A DNA stretch of 22,750 bases from Saccoglossus kowalevskii (lineage: Eukaryota; Hemichordata; Enteropneusta; Harrimaniidae), in assembly GCF_000003605.2 (NCBI RefSeq), contig NW_003116950.1, positions 340,260 through 363,009 of the forward strand. The letters are read 5' to 3'. The notes beneath the pieces were generated by a model. That model saw only the letters and a list, made by a program, of their open reading frames with translations, had not been told where the DNA came from and made no database searches. Numbering within the stretch: the stretch's first letter is position 1; each line of letters starts with the position of its first letter. The translations under genes were made by a program, and so were the position numbers. Shown one piece after another: positions 21,205 through 22,750 of this stretch.

Positions 21205-21653
21205 GACATTTAAAAAAAAAATATTTTAGAAGCATAACAATACAACGACTAGATTTGGTGTCACAGTTTGCTCCCAATTCATATAGGAATATTGCCAGAA
21301 ATAATTAATAAAGCTTGTTCAGAATGCCATTTATTCCCGTCATCATATTCAATGGCTAGTTGTCAGGATCTACAACAGTAATAAATAAACAGAAATCATT
21401 TTGATGTAAGGTGTTTAGAAGACAACGCCATATAAAATTTTGATTTGGACCATACCATTTCAACCTGCAGGGTGTCTAAACAATGACTAAACAACCAGTC
21501 AACCCCGCCCAAAACACCCTACAGCATCAATGGTTCCTACACTCATTTGCATCTATATACAACAAGCTTAGCCAAATTTTTGATCAACCACTCATTCTAA
21601 TTATTGTTGAGTGAGGGCGCTATTTACTAATGACAGGAATCTTTCAAAAGAAT

Positions 21654-21656
<3 letters not shown>

Positions 21657-21739
<83 letters not shown>
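21657..21739. repeat. (AT)n microsatellite, about 41 units
   Basis: Eighty-three bases of pure alternating A and T, followed directly by a GC- and CpG-richer block. Confidence 0.98.
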
Positions 21740-21741
<2 letters not shown>

Positions 21742-21900
21742 TTATGACGTTTGTGTAATGGAGTTTTGATCCATTACAGGTCGGAGTTTGTTTCGAGGTT
21801 ACATCTCATTTAGCATGTATTGCCTGGCGACGTTTGGGGACGGCCGACTAGACGCCCCACCATATTTTTGGCACTGATAGTTTGATTTCTGTCACGGCGA
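21740..21900. other. CpG-richer block beginning with a 9-bp hairpin
   Basis: TGTAATGGA (21754-21762) and TCCATTACA (21770-21778) form a perfect 9-bp stem with a 7-base loop. The following bases to about 21900 are unusually G+C- and CpG-rich for this window (GGCGACGTTTGGGGACGGCC). On the minus strand a frame reading KYGGASSRPSPNVARQYML is open for about 30 codons without clear boundaries. This could be a transposon remnant, a structured transcript or an exon. No family is recognised. Confidence 0.4.
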
Positions 21901-22541
21901 TTTAAAAGACAATTTTCATCCTGAATGTCACTGTCCGTGATTTACCCATTTATATGTCTTGAATTCTCATTTATGATATTGACATTAAGCTTTCATAAAA
22001 TGTAATCGACTCTTTTTTGTCTGCAGGGCAATCCCCTTGCTAATAAATCATAAATTAATTGTTAATTAATTGAACATTTGTTCGTAATACGTTATTGCAG
22101 CTGGATTCTAGATTTCCCCCTGAATGATTGCATGGGAAATGCGTTATCAACGAAGAATTGATGTTTACATAGCAACCAGATTTATATCTTTACGAAAATC
22201 CTACTAATTAGTCCTTTCGAATTCAATGGCAACCAATCCATTAATTGCTGTTTCTCCTTAAAAGCTTTTCGAGTTATAACTGTGAAGCAATTCCTGTTGC
22301 AACGATGCCCACATCTCTAACAATATATAAACCACTATTCTATGTGTGAAAAGATATTCAATCCGAATCTGGTGAGAGAATCCATTCAGAACTTGATGAG
22401 GAAAAAATTTCCGGTAACCGGGTCCACATCTCTAACAAGAGGCCTCGCGGGCAAAATAGAAACAAAGTTGATAATGAATATTAGCTATTTGTTATGGTTA
22501 CTGTGTCGCATACGACTTATTTACCACTTCCGTGTCACTGA
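21901..22541. other. Upstream flank of the heat-shock promoter
   Basis: Mixed-composition DNA with no supported gene. The 15-mer CCACATCTCTAACAA occurs twice (22309-22323 and 22424-22438). The 83-codon ATG frame from 22342 to 22593 runs through the heat-shock elements and has no recognisable motif, so it is not called. Confidence 0.5.
22309..22438. repeat. 15-base exact direct repeat, 115 bases apart
   Basis: CCACATCTCTAACAA is identical at 22309-22323 and 22424-22438. The flanking bases differ. It may be a shared protein-binding word upstream of the heat-shock promoter or chance. Confidence 0.8.
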
Positions 22542-22557
22542 GAATGTTCTAGAACCG
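22542..22557 (+). promoter_or_regulatory. Heat-shock element 1 (perfect trimer)
   Basis: GAATGTTCTAGAA gives three alternating 5-base units, GAA (22542), TTC (22547) and GAA (22552). This is the binding pattern of trimeric heat-shock factor. Confidence 0.8.
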
Positions 22558-22572
22558 TACTGTGTCTGGGTG

Positions 22573-22595
22573 GAATATTCTAGATTTTTTTAGAA
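22573..22595 (+). promoter_or_regulatory. Heat-shock element 2 (extended, two imperfect units)
   Basis: The units keep the 5-base register: GAA (22573), TTC (22578), GAT (22583), TTT (22588), GAA (22593). Three are perfect and two carry one mismatch each. Extended arrays allow cooperative binding of heat-shock factor. Confidence 0.7.
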
Positions 22596-22607
22596 AATGG
22601 TTGAATA

Positions 22608-22656
22608 GGTAATAGAACACTGTAGGAGGCAATAGAAGGTAATGGAACATTCTAGA
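22608..22656. repeat. 31-base-period imperfect duplication carrying an HSE
   Basis: GGTAATAGAACACTGTAG (22608-22625) and GGTAATGGAACATTCTAG (22639-22656) match at 15 of 18 positions, 31 bases apart. The right copy contains the perfect heat-shock trimer. In the left copy the central TTC is CTG. Confidence 0.75.
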
Positions 22657-22657
22657 A
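22645..22657 (+). promoter_or_regulatory. Heat-shock element 3 (perfect trimer)
   Basis: GAACATTCTAGAA gives GAA (22645), TTC (22650) and GAA (22655). In-register partial units extend it on both sides: GAA at 22635, TTG at 22660 and GTA at 22665. Its centre is about 69 bases upstream of the TATA box, a typical proximal position in heat-shock promoters. Confidence 0.82.
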
Positions 22658-22719
22658 ATTTGTAGTAAGTGCCAGACTCATGAATGCTGATGTAATGGTC
22701 TGTTTATAGACAGTGGAGG

Positions 22720-22728
22720 TATATATAG
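22720..22728 (+). promoter_or_regulatory. TATA box of a heat-inducible promoter
   Basis: TATATATAG is followed by a short G-rich run (GGGGAG). Usual spacing places transcription initiation about 30 bases on, at roughly 22750, the edge of the window. TCAGCA at 22738-22743 is an initiator-like word but sits closer than usual. With three heat-shock elements 65-180 bases upstream, a plus-strand heat-shock gene (Hsp70, small Hsp or other) is expected beyond the window. Its identity cannot be read here. Confidence 0.7.
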
Positions 22729-22750
22729 GGGAGTTGTTCAGCACTGAGTT

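Noticed and set aside
22342-22593. Plus-strand 83-codon ATG frame
   Set aside because: It passes through two heat-shock elements upstream of the TATA box and has no motif.

Overview
The window looks like nuclear DNA of an animal, probably an invertebrate. It is AT-rich (about two thirds A+T by eye) and gene-sparse. It carries long simple repeats, an assembly gap, GT-AG splice-like signals and Kozak-like start contexts, and it has no bacterial operon layout or long open frames. The species cannot be named from this sequence. No complete, family-recognisable protein gene is present. Most of the window reads as intergenic or intronic DNA.

The best supported element is at the right edge. Three heat-shock elements (22542-22557, 22573-22595, 22645-22657) stand upstream of a TATA box (22720-22728). 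This is the layout of a heat-inducible promoter whose gene should start at or just past base 22750 on the + strand. The gene itself lies outside the window.

Several short blocks look like exons because an open frame with coding-like composition is bounded by good splice signals. On the minus strand, four blocks (9393-9220, 5672-5611, 5253-5161, 5068-4856) join in consistent phase and end in a stop. The last encodes a lysine-rich segment that may alternatively be a relic of a hAT/BED-type transposase N-terminus. On the plus strand, candidates are a first exon at 16070-16222 with a possible terminal exon at 16669-16728, a terminal exon at 11302-11447, an internal exon at 8629-8692, an internal exon at 1508-1606, and a cluster at 19802-20655 with a Kozak-perfect start. 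All are read by eye, none is assigned to a known family, and confidence is low to moderate.

Layout: 121-357 TAAA minisatellite; 358-4855 mostly featureless AT-rich DNA; 4856-6240 a GC- and CpG-richer block with candidate exons, regulatory motifs and a (TA)n tract; 6241-9219 sparse; 9220-9393 candidate exon; 10347-10904 (TA)n tracts around a 441-base gap; 11302-11447 candidate terminal exon; 13272-13340 compact fold-back hairpin; 16070-16728 candidate small gene; 18447-18957 two adjacent minus-strand open frames; 19450-20655 candidate gene with a CTCF-like site upstream; 21145-21204 tandem duplication; 21657-21900 (TA)n followed by a CpG-rich block with a hairpin; 22540-22750 heat-shock promoter.

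Nothing here demonstrates a new biological system. The observations most worth checking are the heat-shock promoter with its apparent HSE-forming duplication, the phase-consistent minus-strand exon chain, the 16070 first exon and the 13272-13340 fold-back.
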